Shown here one piece after another: positions 1 to 6,453 of a DNA stretch of 11,566 nucleotides (position 1 is its first letter; the number at the start of each line of letters is the position of its first letter). The notes under the pieces are model-generated. The model was given only the letters and a program-made list of their open reading frames with translations. It was not told the origin of the DNA and made no database searches. This DNA comes from JAUPVL01 sp964512085 (GTDB lineage: Bacteria > Patescibacteriota > Saccharimonadia > CAILAD01 > BJGX01): assembly GCA_964512085.1 (NCBI GenBank), contig CAZEIU010000025.1, positions 1 to 11,566 of the forward strand, given 5' to 3'. A program made the position numbers and the translations under genes.

Positions 1-760
1 TTTGATGTTTAAATACGTCTAAATCTACCTCATAGCCACGTATTCTTAGGTACCATTTTTGACCATTTACGCCAAATTGATTACTTAATACAGACCAACT
101 CGAGAAGTATAGATCTATAGGCGAAAATATTTGCACCATATTAAATCTTTTTTCTAGCCGATAACCCACTCCATTGAGATTTTTGAGGCTTAGGTATTTA
201 TAAAAACTAGGGATGTCGCTTTTTTTTATAATAAAAAAACCTTTGGGCTTATGAAAACTAGCTGCCATTTTTGACAACCAAATATTACTTGCTATACCTA
301 TAGAACAATTAATATGTTCATTATACAAATTATTCAAGTTACACTTTATTGCTTTTACTAAAGCCAAAACTTCATCTTCTTTTTGACTATACGATGGTAC
401 TTTTAGATAAGCTTCATCAATACCTCTAGCATGTACATTACATATTGTACTCTTTAGAACTGCCATTATTTCTCTATGAACTTTGCGGTATGAGTTGGGG
501 CTATCATAAACTATTTTAATATCTGGACATACCAGCATAGCCTTCCCTACCTTTATACCAGTATATATACCTTTGCGTTTAGCATCGTAAGATGCGGCTA
601 TAATACTAGCATTTTTGGTAGTGCCAGTAGCAATACCTACTGGCTTGTCTCTAAGCTCTGGATTATAAAACTGCTCTACAGATGCAAAAAAAGAATCCAT
701 ATCTATATAGATAGTAGAATAATCATATATTTTTTGAGTTAATAAAAATTCAGGCCTCAT
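1..760 (-). CDS. dinB: Y-family translesion DNA polymerase, DinB/Pol IV-like (3' end off the left edge)
   Basis: Reading the minus strand from the ATG at 760 gives 253 uninterrupted codons to the window edge; the C-terminal part is missing. The palm shows the Y-family metal motif IDMDSFFASVEQ (residues 19-30, metal ligands D20 and probably the M21 carbonyl, likely steric-gate F25) and the second acidic pair in GIDEAYL (D115, E116). The 95-residue spacing equals that of E. coli DinB. GIASNIWLSKMAA (155-167, K164) matches the conserved palm/thumb segment, and LNGVGYRLEKRF (195-206) is the helix-hairpin-helix of the thumb. The little-finger domain begins near the edge. The family performs low-fidelity bypass of damaged template bases. 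Family assignment is firm; the exact subfamily is less so. There is no Shine-Dalgarno before the ATG, and a -10-like hexamer lies 7 nt upstream, so the mRNA may be leaderless. It is divergent from the gene at 938. Confidence 0.93.
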   Translation of the reverse strand, partial: MRPEFLLTQKIYDYSTIYIDMDSFFASVEQFYNPELRDKPVGIATGTTKNASIIAASYDAKRKGIYTGIKVGKAMLVCPDIKIVYDSPNSYRKVHREIMAVLKSTICNVHARGIDEAYLKVPSYSQKEDEVLALVKAIKCNLNNLYNEHINCSIGIASNIWLSKMAASFHKPKGFFIIKKSDIPSFYKYLSLKNLNGVGYRLEKRFNMVQIFSPIDLYFSSWSVLSNQFGVNGQKWYLRIRGYEVDLDVFKHQ

Positions 761-767
761 GCTAATT

Positions 768-796
768 ATAATACCTAAATTAACCATATAATACAA
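768..796 (-). promoter_or_regulatory. putative promoter of dinB, possibly leaderless
   Basis: On the minus strand TTGTAT (791-796), a 17-nt spacer and TATTAT (768-773) are followed 7 nt later by the ATG at 760, so +1 could be the A of the start codon. The -35 is poor (3/6). No LexA-like box was recognised. Confidence 0.3.
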
Positions 797-872
797 ACAC
801 TAACCGAACACTTTGTTGAACTTATACGGAAATAATATTTTCTACACCCGAATTGAATATATCTATAATTTA

Positions 873-932
873 TTGACTTATTTTAGTGATGGTGTATTAT
901 TTTTAACTAGCGCACCTACAGCTAGAGAGAGG
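873..932 (+). promoter_or_regulatory. promoter and RBS of the 938 gene
   Basis: TTGACT (873-878), a 16-nt spacer and TATTAT (895-900) form a near-consensus sigma70-type promoter. A purine-rich Shine-Dalgarno GAGAGAGG (925-932) lies 5 nt before the ATG at 938. The 178-bp gap to dinB holds both divergent promoters and no further gene. Confidence 0.65.
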
Positions 933-937
933 CCAAG

Positions 938-1501
938 ATGAATCTAAAGCACCTTAAACAACGCCTGCGACGACGTAGCGGTCATAAACCCGGATTAGAT
1001 GACGTAATGGTTGATGGCAATACGGATGGCCACAGATCGACGGAAGAAATCTATGTAAGACCCAACTTCTATTACTTTGTAGGCTGGGGGCGACCTTGTT
1101 ACCTACCGCTCAACCCTGCTCCAAGAATTGGCGGTAAAGATTGGGCAATTACAGAGGGTTGGCCCTGTGAATACTACATTCCTTACAGTATGATGACCCC
1201 TACCGATGGTCCGTATTGCTTTGATAAGACCAATAGAGATGGCGACTGGATTAAGGTTATTGGATTTGTACAAGGGCAAGAAATTACTAATGAGATCGGT
1301 CAAAGTTCTGATATTTGGTATGTAATAGAAGTAGAGGCCGAAAAAGCTACAAGAAACGTAAATTTGGCAGAAACTCGCCAACGCCCTGATGGTTCAATGT
1401 ACTACATTCTTTATGGCTCTAAAATATGGCTAGGTAACTATCATGTAGACGTACCTGAGTATAATATGCCAGAAAGTACCAAAAAACTCCTAGAGAGATA
1501 A
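938..1501 (+). CDS. uncharacterised 187-aa aromatic-rich protein
   Basis: This is the only plus-strand gene seen. It has its own promoter, a good Shine-Dalgarno and a terminator, so it is probably a real monocistronic gene. The N-terminus is basic (MNLKHLKQRLRRRSGHK), followed by an acidic/polar linker. Residues ~38-185 are rich in Tyr, Trp, Gly and Pro, with several likely beta strands (for example IWYVIEVEAE and SMYYILYGSKIWLGNY) and three isolated cysteines (in RPCYL, GWPCEY and PYCFD) not arranged as a zinc ribbon. No transmembrane helix or signal peptide is evident, so a soluble cytoplasmic protein is likely. I do not recognise the family and propose no function. The last codons form the left arm of the terminator hairpin. 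Confidence 0.8.
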   Translation: MNLKHLKQRLRRRSGHKPGLDDVMVDGNTDGHRSTEEIYVRPNFYYFVGWGRPCYLPLNPAPRIGGKDWAITEGWPCEYYIPYSMMTPTDGPYCFDKTNRDGDWIKVIGFVQGQEITNEIGQSSDIWYVIEVEAEKATRNVNLAETRQRPDGSMYYILYGSKIWLGNYHVDVPEYNMPESTKKLLER

Positions 1502-1515
1502 TCTAGGAGTTTTTA
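1481..1515. terminator. bidirectional intrinsic terminator (938 gene / bL25 gene)
   Basis: ACTCCTAGA (1486-1494) pairs perfectly with TCTAGGAGT (1502-1510) around a 7-nt loop. T runs follow on the plus strand (1510-1514), and A1481-1486 gives a U run on the minus strand. It serves the convergent genes ending at 1501 and 1522 and overlaps the stop codon of the former. Confidence 0.85.
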
Positions 1516-1521
1516 CTTTTA

Positions 1522-2220
1522 TTATTTATTACTGTCTTCTTTTGTATCTTCTGGCTTAGAGCCTTCTTCGCCTTCTGTAGAGTCTTTATCGGCCCCTTCT
1601 TCGCCTTCTTCTTCTGGTATTTCTTCTACAATATCTTCATCAAGAGCAGCAATTTCGTCTTCAGATCGTGGGGGCTCTACTTTACAGACTAGTTCTTCTT
1701 CGTCAACCAATAGCTCTACTCCATCAGGCACTTTCAAATCACGAATATGAATTGATTTTTCGAAATCATCTAAGCCAGATATATCTACTTCAATACTAGA
1801 TGGTAGTTTACCAGGCAAGGTTTCTACCTCTACTTCGGCAATGTTGGTAAGCAAAGTACCTTCTTGTTGGTATACAGCCGGCGCATCGCCCACAAACTGC
1901 AATGGTACGCTAGTTCTAATTGCTTGACTCATATTTACTCGATATAAGTCGGCATGAGTAATTTCTTCTGTTACCGGATCTTTACTTATATCTTGAATCA
2001 ATATATTCACTGATTTATCTTGATCGATCTTGAGCTCTAGTATAGTATTTTGACCTGCTCTTTGATAAATTTTACCAAACTCATGAGCATTTAGAAAAAC
2101 TGGTTCGTTCTCTTTGTCTTGTCCATACACAATAGCCGGCAAATCGCCGTTATTTCGGTGAGCAACAAGTTTTTTACCGAACTCTTCTCGGGTTCGGGCT
2201 GATAGTGTTATTGATTCCAT
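1522..2220 (-). CDS. rplY: 50S ribosomal protein bL25 / general stress protein Ctc family
   Basis: The 232-aa protein has the two-domain TL5/Ctc layout. The N-terminal 5S-rRNA-binding L25 domain (~1-92) includes LPAIVYGQDKENEPVFLNAHEF and the HADLYRVNM strand. The C-terminal TL5 beta domain (~98-188) includes VPLQFVGDAPAV, VEVETLPGKLPSSIEVDISG and IHIRDLKVPDGVEL. In bacteria this protein binds 5S rRNA at the central protuberance. A very acidic, probably disordered tail follows (~188-232, mostly Glu/Asp/Ser/Gly). The ATG lies 6 nt after the stop of the upstream zinc-ribbon gene and lacks a strong RBS, so translation is probably coupled. Transcription ends at the 1481-1515 terminator. It is the longer Ctc form, not the short E. 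coli-type L25. Confidence 0.95.
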   Translation of the reverse strand: MESITLSARTREEFGKKLVAHRNNGDLPAIVYGQDKENEPVFLNAHEFGKIYQRAGQNTILELKIDQDKSVNILIQDISKDPVTEEITHADLYRVNMSQAIRTSVPLQFVGDAPAVYQQEGTLLTNIAEVEVETLPGKLPSSIEVDISGLDDFEKSIHIRDLKVPDGVELLVDEEELVCKVEPPRSEDEIAALDEDIVEEIPEEEGEEGADKDSTEGEEGSKPEDTKEDSNK

Positions 2221-2226
2221 AATAAT

Positions 2227-2586
2227 TTAATAGAGGCTTTGAATGTCGGTAAGATGCTTGGTTAAGAAAAGATGTAAATCGGCAATTTCAGAACTTGAAA
2301 TTGGCGGAAGCGATGCAAAATGTCGTTTTTCTGCTGCTGTCAAATCGTTTTTACGAACTTTGACAGTACGCATTGCCTCTTTGGCGCCTTTTTTTATCTG
2401 CGTACTAAGAAGCACGGTTGCCAAAATGGGCAAAGAACATTCGTTACAGTTAAGTTGCATAAAGCAATGCTCGTCTACACGTCCTAAAAACGTAATATCT
2501 TCATGTTTATACTGTGCACCACAAGATGGACACTTATAAAACACTTGTAGATTACTTATCAATTCTTGAAGGTTCTTACCATTCAT
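2227..2586 (-). CDS. small C4 zinc-ribbon protein upstream of bL25
   Basis: This 119-aa soluble protein has a zinc-ribbon pattern: CPSC (C19, C22) and CNEC (C47, C50), with an extra C41 in the intervening hairpin, all within ~18-52. Hydrophobic beta strands (LPILATVLLS) follow, then a basic stretch, and a C-terminal helix ending ADLHLFLTKH..IQSLY. From memory, similar proteins with a terminal DxHxFL...F helix occur in CPR genomes, but this was not searched. It is the first gene of an operon with bL25/Ctc, 6 nt apart. AAGAGGG (2594-2600) is a good Shine-Dalgarno 7 nt from the ATG and sits in a small TAGCC/GGCTA hairpin. The role is unknown; the context hints at ribosome-related or nucleic-acid binding. 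Confidence 0.85.
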   Translation of the reverse strand: MNGKNLQELISNLQVFYKCPSCGAQYKHEDITFLGRVDEHCFMQLNCNECSLPILATVLLSTQIKKGAKEAMRTVKVRKNDLTAAEKRHFASLPPISSSEIADLHLFLTKHLTDIQSLY

Positions 2587-2606
2587 TTTTTAGCCCTCTT
2601 GGCTAC

Positions 2607-2636
2607 ATAATATCATAATAATTCTTGATATGTCAA
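2607..2636 (-). promoter_or_regulatory. promoter of the zinc-ribbon/bL25 operon
   Basis: On the minus strand a perfect TTGACA (2631-2636), an 18-nt spacer and TATTAT (2607-2612) lie in the 66-bp gap after the WecA/TagO-type gene, about 20 nt before the ATG at 2586. This is the best -35 in the window, as fits a ribosomal-protein operon. Confidence 0.7.
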
Positions 2637-2641
2637 TCATA

Positions 2642-2660
2642 TAGTCTTCAATTTAAGACT
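2642..2660 (-). other. small hairpin at the end of the glycosyltransferase operon
   Basis: AGTCTT (2642-2647) and AAGACT (2655-2660) can form a 6-bp hairpin spanning the stop codon at 2653. No U tract follows on the minus strand, so it is at best a weak terminator; read-through into the bL25 operon is possible. Confidence 0.3.
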
Positions 2661-3718
2661 TTCGGCGTCTTAATAGTGTAAGCAGAAGAAACAGCAAAAC
2701 TATAACTACTGCCATGGCAAAAACAGCAATGATCTTTTGTGTGGGTGATGCAATAAGTGCTATTACGCCAAAAATAGCACACAATAAGTATATTAGTAAC
2801 GCTGATTGTTTTTGGGTTAGCCCGACATCAAGCAGTAGGTAGTGCAAATGACCCCTATCTGCCGAGAAAGGCGATCTGCCACTCGCTACTCTTCGCATCA
2901 CCGACCATGCTACATCTAGAATGGGTACTCCTAATACAAGGGCAGCCGTAGCCAATTTGGCCCCAGAAAAGATTGCTATTATTCCCAAACTCATACCCAA
3001 AAAATAAGCCCCAGAGTCGCCATTAAATATCTTGGCTGGATGAAAATTATATATCAGATACCCCAAACACCCGCCTGCCAAAGCTATAGAGATAATCGCA
3101 ACTTGAGATTGATGTACTTCTGGGCTAATTGCTAAAAAGAACATAATAATAGCCGCTATCGCCGACACGCCGCCCGATAAACCATCTATTCCGTCAATGA
3201 TGTTAATAGTATTGGTCATTGCAACCAACCAAAAAACCGTCATAAAAAGAGATGTTAAGTTTATACTAATACTTTGTCGAAGGATATTGAAAGTTAGATT
3301 AGGGTCAGTAAAGACAATACTTTGACCCCATGGATTACTAACAGCTTCTATCTTAATCCCAAAAAAAATAAATACTATTACTGCAGCGAGTATTTGAACT
3401 CCTAGTTTTAGCCATGCATTTAGGCCCATAATATCGTCAACCAATCCTACAATTAACACTATGGTACCGGCTATTACCAACCCAATATATTGCAAGTTAT
3501 GCTCTGGCAACAAAATAAATGTGGTAATTAAAAAAGCTATATATATTGCTATTCCGCCACCTGTAGCCATTGGTTTGACGTGTATTTTTCGGCTTTCTTT
3601 TTGTGGCTTATCGACTGCACCAATTTTAAAGGCTATTTTTTTAACCAACGGAACCAGAGCAAAAGTAAGAGCGAAGCAAGCCAGTAGTGCAACCAAATAN
3701 NNNNNNNNNATAAATCAT
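2653..3718 (-). CDS. wecA: WecA/TagO/MraY-family undecaprenyl-phosphate sugar-1-phosphate transferase
   Basis: A polytopic membrane enzyme (~10-11 helices, ~350 aa, normal for the family) of the polyprenyl-phosphate N-acetylhexosamine-1-phosphate transferases. These load a sugar-1-phosphate from a UDP-sugar onto undecaprenyl phosphate as the first lipid-linked step of wall or surface polymer synthesis. Motifs, numbered from the TTG at 3696: DKPQKESRKIHVKPMATGGG (29-48); the Asp pair in VDDIMGL (87-88); NIIDGIDGLSGG (165-176, catalytic Asp region); NGDSGAYFLG (225-234); and RGHLHYLLLDVGL (281-293). The last favours WecA/TagO over MraY, although WecA usually has HxHH and this reads HLHY. The true start is probably ATG 3716-3718, overlapping the upstream TGA as ATGA; removing the N run gives M-I-Y...L-V-A-L-L in frame. 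The wecA symbol denotes family, not proven substrate. Confidence 0.88.
3700..3709. other. 10-N scaffold gap, probably no missing sequence
   Basis: Ten Ns split the first codons of the WecA/TagO-type gene. Deleting them, or also collapsing the ATA present on both sides (3697-3699 and 3710-3712), joins ATG 3716-3718 in frame to the conserved protein. The gap is therefore probably a scaffolding artefact. Confidence 0.85.
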
Positions 3719-5391
3719 TTTTTCACTGCTTTCTCGGTTACTACAAAACCAAGATACTTACCTAGCATCAATCGAGTCTGAGCACTTATTGCTGCAAATG
3801 ATCCAAATACTATAGCCGTTATAGGTACGAGCACCCACTGCAATACCATATAAATATACCTATGTCGTCGTACGTGAGCCGGTCTTTTGGGCATCATTAT
3901 AAAGCTTATCCATATAGTCACAAACAGCCCAACCATAGCAAGTGTTAAAATATTTGATGCAATTATTGGTAATTGATGGGCAATAGCTTGCCTATTAAAA
4001 GATATATTTAAGTATAACGGCGCCCATGCAGCAAAAGTAAGTATAAGAGGCGCCGTAGCCCAGCTAAAATGCCCTTCGAATAGTCGACCTATCTGTAGCA
4101 TTTTATTACCAAAGGATATATTTTTGTTTTTAACTGAGCTTTTTACTACATACGGAAAATCACTCACTCCATAAGCCCATCTCTGAAGTTGTTTGAACTG
4201 GGCATAAAAAGTTCTGCGATAAGTTTTTGCCAGTACAGCATCTTGATAAATCGGTAGAAATAGCGGCTCCACCATATAATCACCGTTAAAAGTAAAATAG
4301 CTTCTATAAAATTGGTGGCCATCTTCTACCGGGCTAGTAATTGACCAAAAATCTGTCTCTATTAGAGCATCTAGGCTCTGCGCATGAGAGGCAAAATTAC
4401 GCAGTCGTCCCTGTCTCACGCTCTCAATCATCACCCAAAACGAATTACTAGTAGCAATTACTCTCATAGGCGCCGGTACATCCCAAATATTATTATTAAA
4501 CAGCGCTAAAGGCTGAAAAGAACTGTGCTTGCGGTTTGGATTAATACAATAAGCATAAGTTAAACGACTGAAATACTGCGGATGTACCCTGTGATCACAG
4601 TCTATTGTTGTAACTATTACATCTTTTTCTAAAATGCCTTTACCCCTAATAAATTTGAGAGCTTTTTTGCCTGCAAAGCTTATATTGGCACCTTTACCTT
4701 TAAGTTCTCCAACTACGCCATCGGGATGACAGTAGGTTTTGTACTCTCCAAAATACTTGGCATACTCTTTTTCGAGCGCCAATGCTGTTTGCTTGGTAGT
4801 TTCTCCACCTCTCTCTTCATAGCTAAAGATAAAAAATATTTTCTTTTTATCATATTCAGAATCTATCAAAGCCTGTAAAGCTGGTCGTATTACATCTATC
4901 GTTTCGTTATATAGAGGCATAATAACCAAATGATGTATGTCTTTGGGTGGTAGTATAGTAGTTTCGTGCTTTACAAGTAGCTGCAGCCTCTCTACCTCTT
5001 GTTTGAGGCTTTTTATATGTGCCTTACCAGCTTTGCGATCAACTGCTCGAGCATATCGATCTTGAGCATGTCTCAAGGTGCTTTCTAGATGATCGAGTTC
5101 ATGCAAGCGATTGTTCCAGTTGACTGCTTCTGTCTCTCGCATTCTTCTATAACCCAATAGAAGTGAATAACTCATTCTTACAGATTTGAGCAACCAAAAT
5201 AGATCAAAAGCGATTATAAAATATGCTACCGCAATAGGCATTACAAAGCTCAATAAAATAGGGCTAAGTAAAAAAATCCAAGTAATCAAACCTGGCAGTA
5301 TTTCAAATATTCTGTAAAACAAACGAGTGTCGGCAAATCCAACAGGAGAAAATTTTAATCTTGATTTAGAGAGTGACTTAGTTTGCGCCAT
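3715..5391 (-). CDS. membrane-bound processive family-2 glycosyltransferase
   Basis: The 558-aa protein has two N-terminal helices (~32-50, 52-70), then a charged, coiled-coil-like segment (~85-142). A GT2/GT-A domain (~150-410) follows, and C-terminal helices (~445-462, 474-500, 512-535). Catalytic features of processive inverting GT2 enzymes are visible: PLYNE (159-163) for nucleotide binding, the DCD metal motif (264-266), ED in SPVEDGHQ (E356-D357, catalytic base region), and QLQRW (401-405), the QxxRW acceptor-binding motif of cellulose and hyaluronan synthases. It probably polymerises and exports a glycan or elongates a lipid-linked sugar at the cytoplasmic membrane. There is no PilZ domain, so c-di-GMP control is not indicated. 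It overlaps the upstream small membrane gene by 14 bp and the downstream transferase by ATGA, implying coupled translation. The donor sugar cannot be read from the sequence. Confidence 0.88.
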   Translation of the reverse strand: MAQTKSLSKSRLKFSPVGFADTRLFYRIFEILPGLITWIFLLSPILLSFVMPIAVAYFIIAFDLFWLLKSVRMSYSLLLGYRRMRETEAVNWNNRLHELDHLESTLRHAQDRYARAVDRKAGKAHIKSLKQEVERLQLLVKHETTILPPKDIHHLVIMPLYNETIDVIRPALQALIDSEYDKKKIFFIFSYEERGGETTKQTALALEKEYAKYFGEYKTYCHPDGVVGELKGKGANISFAGKKALKFIRGKGILEKDVIVTTIDCDHRVHPQYFSRLTYAYCINPNRKHSSFQPLALFNNNIWDVPAPMRVIATSNSFWVMIESVRQGRLRNFASHAQSLDALIETDFWSITSPVEDGHQFYRSYFTFNGDYMVEPLFLPIYQDAVLAKTYRRTFYAQFKQLQRWAYGVSDFPYVVKSSVKNKNISFGNKMLQIGRLFEGHFSWATAPLILTFAAWAPLYLNISFNRQAIAHQLPIIASNILTLAMVGLFVTIWISFIMMPKRPAHVRRHRYIYMVLQWVLVPITAIVFGSFAAISAQTRLMLGKYLGFVVTEKAVKK

Positions 5392-5764
5392 ATTTTATTG
5401 CCGTAAATCCTATTAGAATTGCAATAGCCAGTATCACTACCATAAGTGCTGCAATAGATACAAATATACTTAAAATGCGATTTTTTCTATGCAACAGCAC
5501 TGCTAAAAATATATTAAATACTGATATTAAGGCAGAGATAATAGCTATTTCGTACAATTTATACCAAGCCCCGAGTTGATCGAAATTAGATAACGAAGTA
5601 AATCTTACCGGAATCTCTATCTCTGTCTTAGAAATGTGCGTAAGTGACCACACAATAATAAAAATATTACCCAAAACAATAGCCACAGAAATACTTATTA
5701 GCCATGGATCTCGAAAGAACTTTTGTTCTTTGAGCTCTTTAGTTATCTTTTTGATTGTCTGCAT
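5378..5764 (-). CDS. small three-helix membrane protein, first gene of the glycosyltransferase operon
   Basis: The 128-aa protein has a charged cytoplasmic start (MQTIKKITKELKEQKFFRDP), TM1 ~22-41, and an extracytoplasmic loop ~42-70 with a TEIEIPVRFTSLSNFDQLG strand region. TM2 is ~72-91, followed by an HRKNR turn, and TM3 ~95-120. No catalytic motif is visible. Its last 14 bp overlap the start of the GT2 gene, so the two are translationally coupled and the product may be an accessory subunit of the glycosyltransferase; that is inference. The ATG is at 5762-5764 with only a weak AAGAG upstream. Confidence 0.75.
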   Translation of the reverse strand: MQTIKKITKELKEQKFFRDPWLISISVAIVLGNIFIIVWSLTHISKTEIEIPVRFTSLSNFDQLGAWYKLYEIAIISALISVFNIFLAVLLHRKNRILSIFVSIAALMVVILAIAILIGFTAIKYGAN

Positions 5765-5778
5765 ATTGATTACTCTTA

Positions 5779-5808
5779 ATTATACGTCATTATCGACTTT
5801 TTTATAAA
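5779..5808 (-). promoter_or_regulatory. putative promoter of the glycosyltransferase operon
   Basis: On the minus strand a perfect -10 TATAAT (5779-5784) is preceded after 18 nt by TTTATA (5803-5808, 4/6 to the -35). It lies between the tRNA-Thr gene and the ATG at 5764. Confidence 0.45.
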
Positions 5809-5821
5809 TAATTGCCTATCA

Positions 5822-5897
5822 TGGAGCCACCTGCCGGGATCAAACCGGCGACCTACGCTTTACGAAAGCGTCGCTCTATCAACTGAGCTAAGGTGGC
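5822..5897 (-). tRNA. tRNA-Thr (anticodon CGT), CCA encoded
   Basis: A complete minus-strand cloverleaf. The 7-bp acceptor stem is GCCACCT (5891-5897) with AGGTGGC (5826-5832). The D arm is GCTC/GAGC, the anticodon stem ACGCT/AGCGT with loop TTCGTAA (anticodon CGT, reads ACG), the variable loop AGGTC, and the T stem GCCGG/CCGGC. Discriminator T and encoded CCA follow. It is unusual that the D-loop reads AGTTGATA (G18-A19) and the T-loop TTTGATC (U56), so the near-universal G19-C56 elbow pair is replaced by A19-U56. It sits between the 6016 gene's terminator and the glycosyltransferase operon; no convincing promoter of its own was found. Confidence 0.95.
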
Positions 5898-5940
5898 ACG
5901 TCTTTACATCTGTTAAATTATTCAGTCTTTAACTATGCGT

Positions 5941-5980
5941 AAAAAAATATGAGCCGTCTTTCGTGACTAGCTCATATTTT
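5941..5980 (-). terminator. intrinsic terminator of the 81-aa gene
   Basis: AAAATATGAGC (5944-5954) pairs over 11 bp with GCTCATATTTT (5970-5980). The loop may itself pair through GTC/GAC. The seven A's at 5941-5947 give a U7 run on the minus strand. Confidence 0.8.
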
Positions 5981-6015
5981 AACATAATTTATCTTTTTAT
6001 ATCTGTAGATAGAGG

Positions 6016-6261
6016 TTAGATCATACGTTTTTTGAGTCTTTTTGATAGCTTTTGCCACGACTCATACTCGGTGATTTGGCGCTCGCTTGGGCTCAAGAAG
6101 AAAGAACTACCAAAGCGAGTCTTCTCTTTTTTGGCCATAGCACGAACGTCTATAACGTTTTCGCTACCCAAATAAGGCACATGATGATGTGCTTTTACAA
6201 CCCTCACTTTGACCTTACGAGGTCTTGTGACTTGATAATATGTTAACATTGCAACCTGCAT
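6016..6261 (-). CDS. uncharacterised 81-aa basic protein
   Basis: It is small, soluble and strongly basic, with a beta-like N-terminus (QVAMLTYYQVTRPRKVKVRVV), an HHH run at 25-27, and a helical Lys/Arg-rich C-terminus (WQKLSKRLKKRMI). The ATG at 6259-6261 is chosen because a consensus AGGAGG (6270-6275) lies exactly 8 nt upstream, the strongest RBS in the window; a second Met at position 5 is less well placed. It is flanked by its own promoter and terminator, so it is monocistronic and probably well expressed. The charge suggests nucleic-acid or ribosome binding, but I do not recognise the family. Confidence 0.8.
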   Translation of the reverse strand: MQVAMLTYYQVTRPRKVKVRVVKAHHHVPYLGSENVIDVRAMAKKEKTRFGSSFFLSPSERQITEYESWQKLSKRLKKRMI

Positions 6262-6269
6262 TTAGTTGC

Positions 6270-6375
6270 CCTCCTATTTGTTTTTATTTAATTATTTATT
6301 TTTGTGTTTGTAAAACACTAATGGCTTCACCTCTGAAGTTACTCTTATGGTATCAAAAATGTATTCAAAAGTCAA
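6270..6375 (-). promoter_or_regulatory. promoter, structured leader and strong RBS of the 81-aa gene
   Basis: On the minus strand TTGACT (6370-6375), a 17-nt spacer and TACCAT (6347-6352) form a promoter. The ~80-nt leader can fold two small hairpins, CTTCA-GAGG-TGAAG and GTGTTT-TAC-AAACAC. An A/T-rich unstructured stretch then leads to AGGAGG (6270-6275). No known riboswitch was recognised. Confidence 0.6.
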
Positions 6376-6420
6376 CAAGTTTCTTATGCTTTTTAAAAAG
6401 ATAAGTTGAAAAAATATTAT

Positions 6421-6452
6421 TAAAATACCTTCTAGAAATCAATCTAGAAGGT
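6421..6452 (-). terminator. intrinsic terminator of the M50 protease gene
   Basis: ACCTTCTAGA (6427-6436) pairs perfectly over 10 bp with TCTAGAAGGT (6443-6452) around AATCAA. It starts 2 nt after the stop codon, and a U-rich ATTTTA follows on the minus strand. Confidence 0.75.
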
Positions 6453-6453
6453 T

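Noticed and set aside
1103..1381. Minus-strand open frame inside the 187-aa gene
   Set aside because: It has no RBS or promoter and lies opposite a gene with full expression signals.
2243..2539. Plus-strand open frame opposite the zinc-ribbon gene
   Set aside because: The minus strand encodes paired CxxC motifs with promoter and RBS; the plus frame has none of these.
3715..3717. TGA recoded as glycine, as in Absconditabacteria/Gracilibacteria
   Set aside because: The only terminal TGA forms a classical ATGA overlap, and no gene contains in-frame TGA, which would be frequent under that code.
6262..6346. Known riboswitch in the leader of the 81-aa gene
   Set aside because: The hairpins are short and match no riboswitch consensus I recognise; recorded only as a structured leader.
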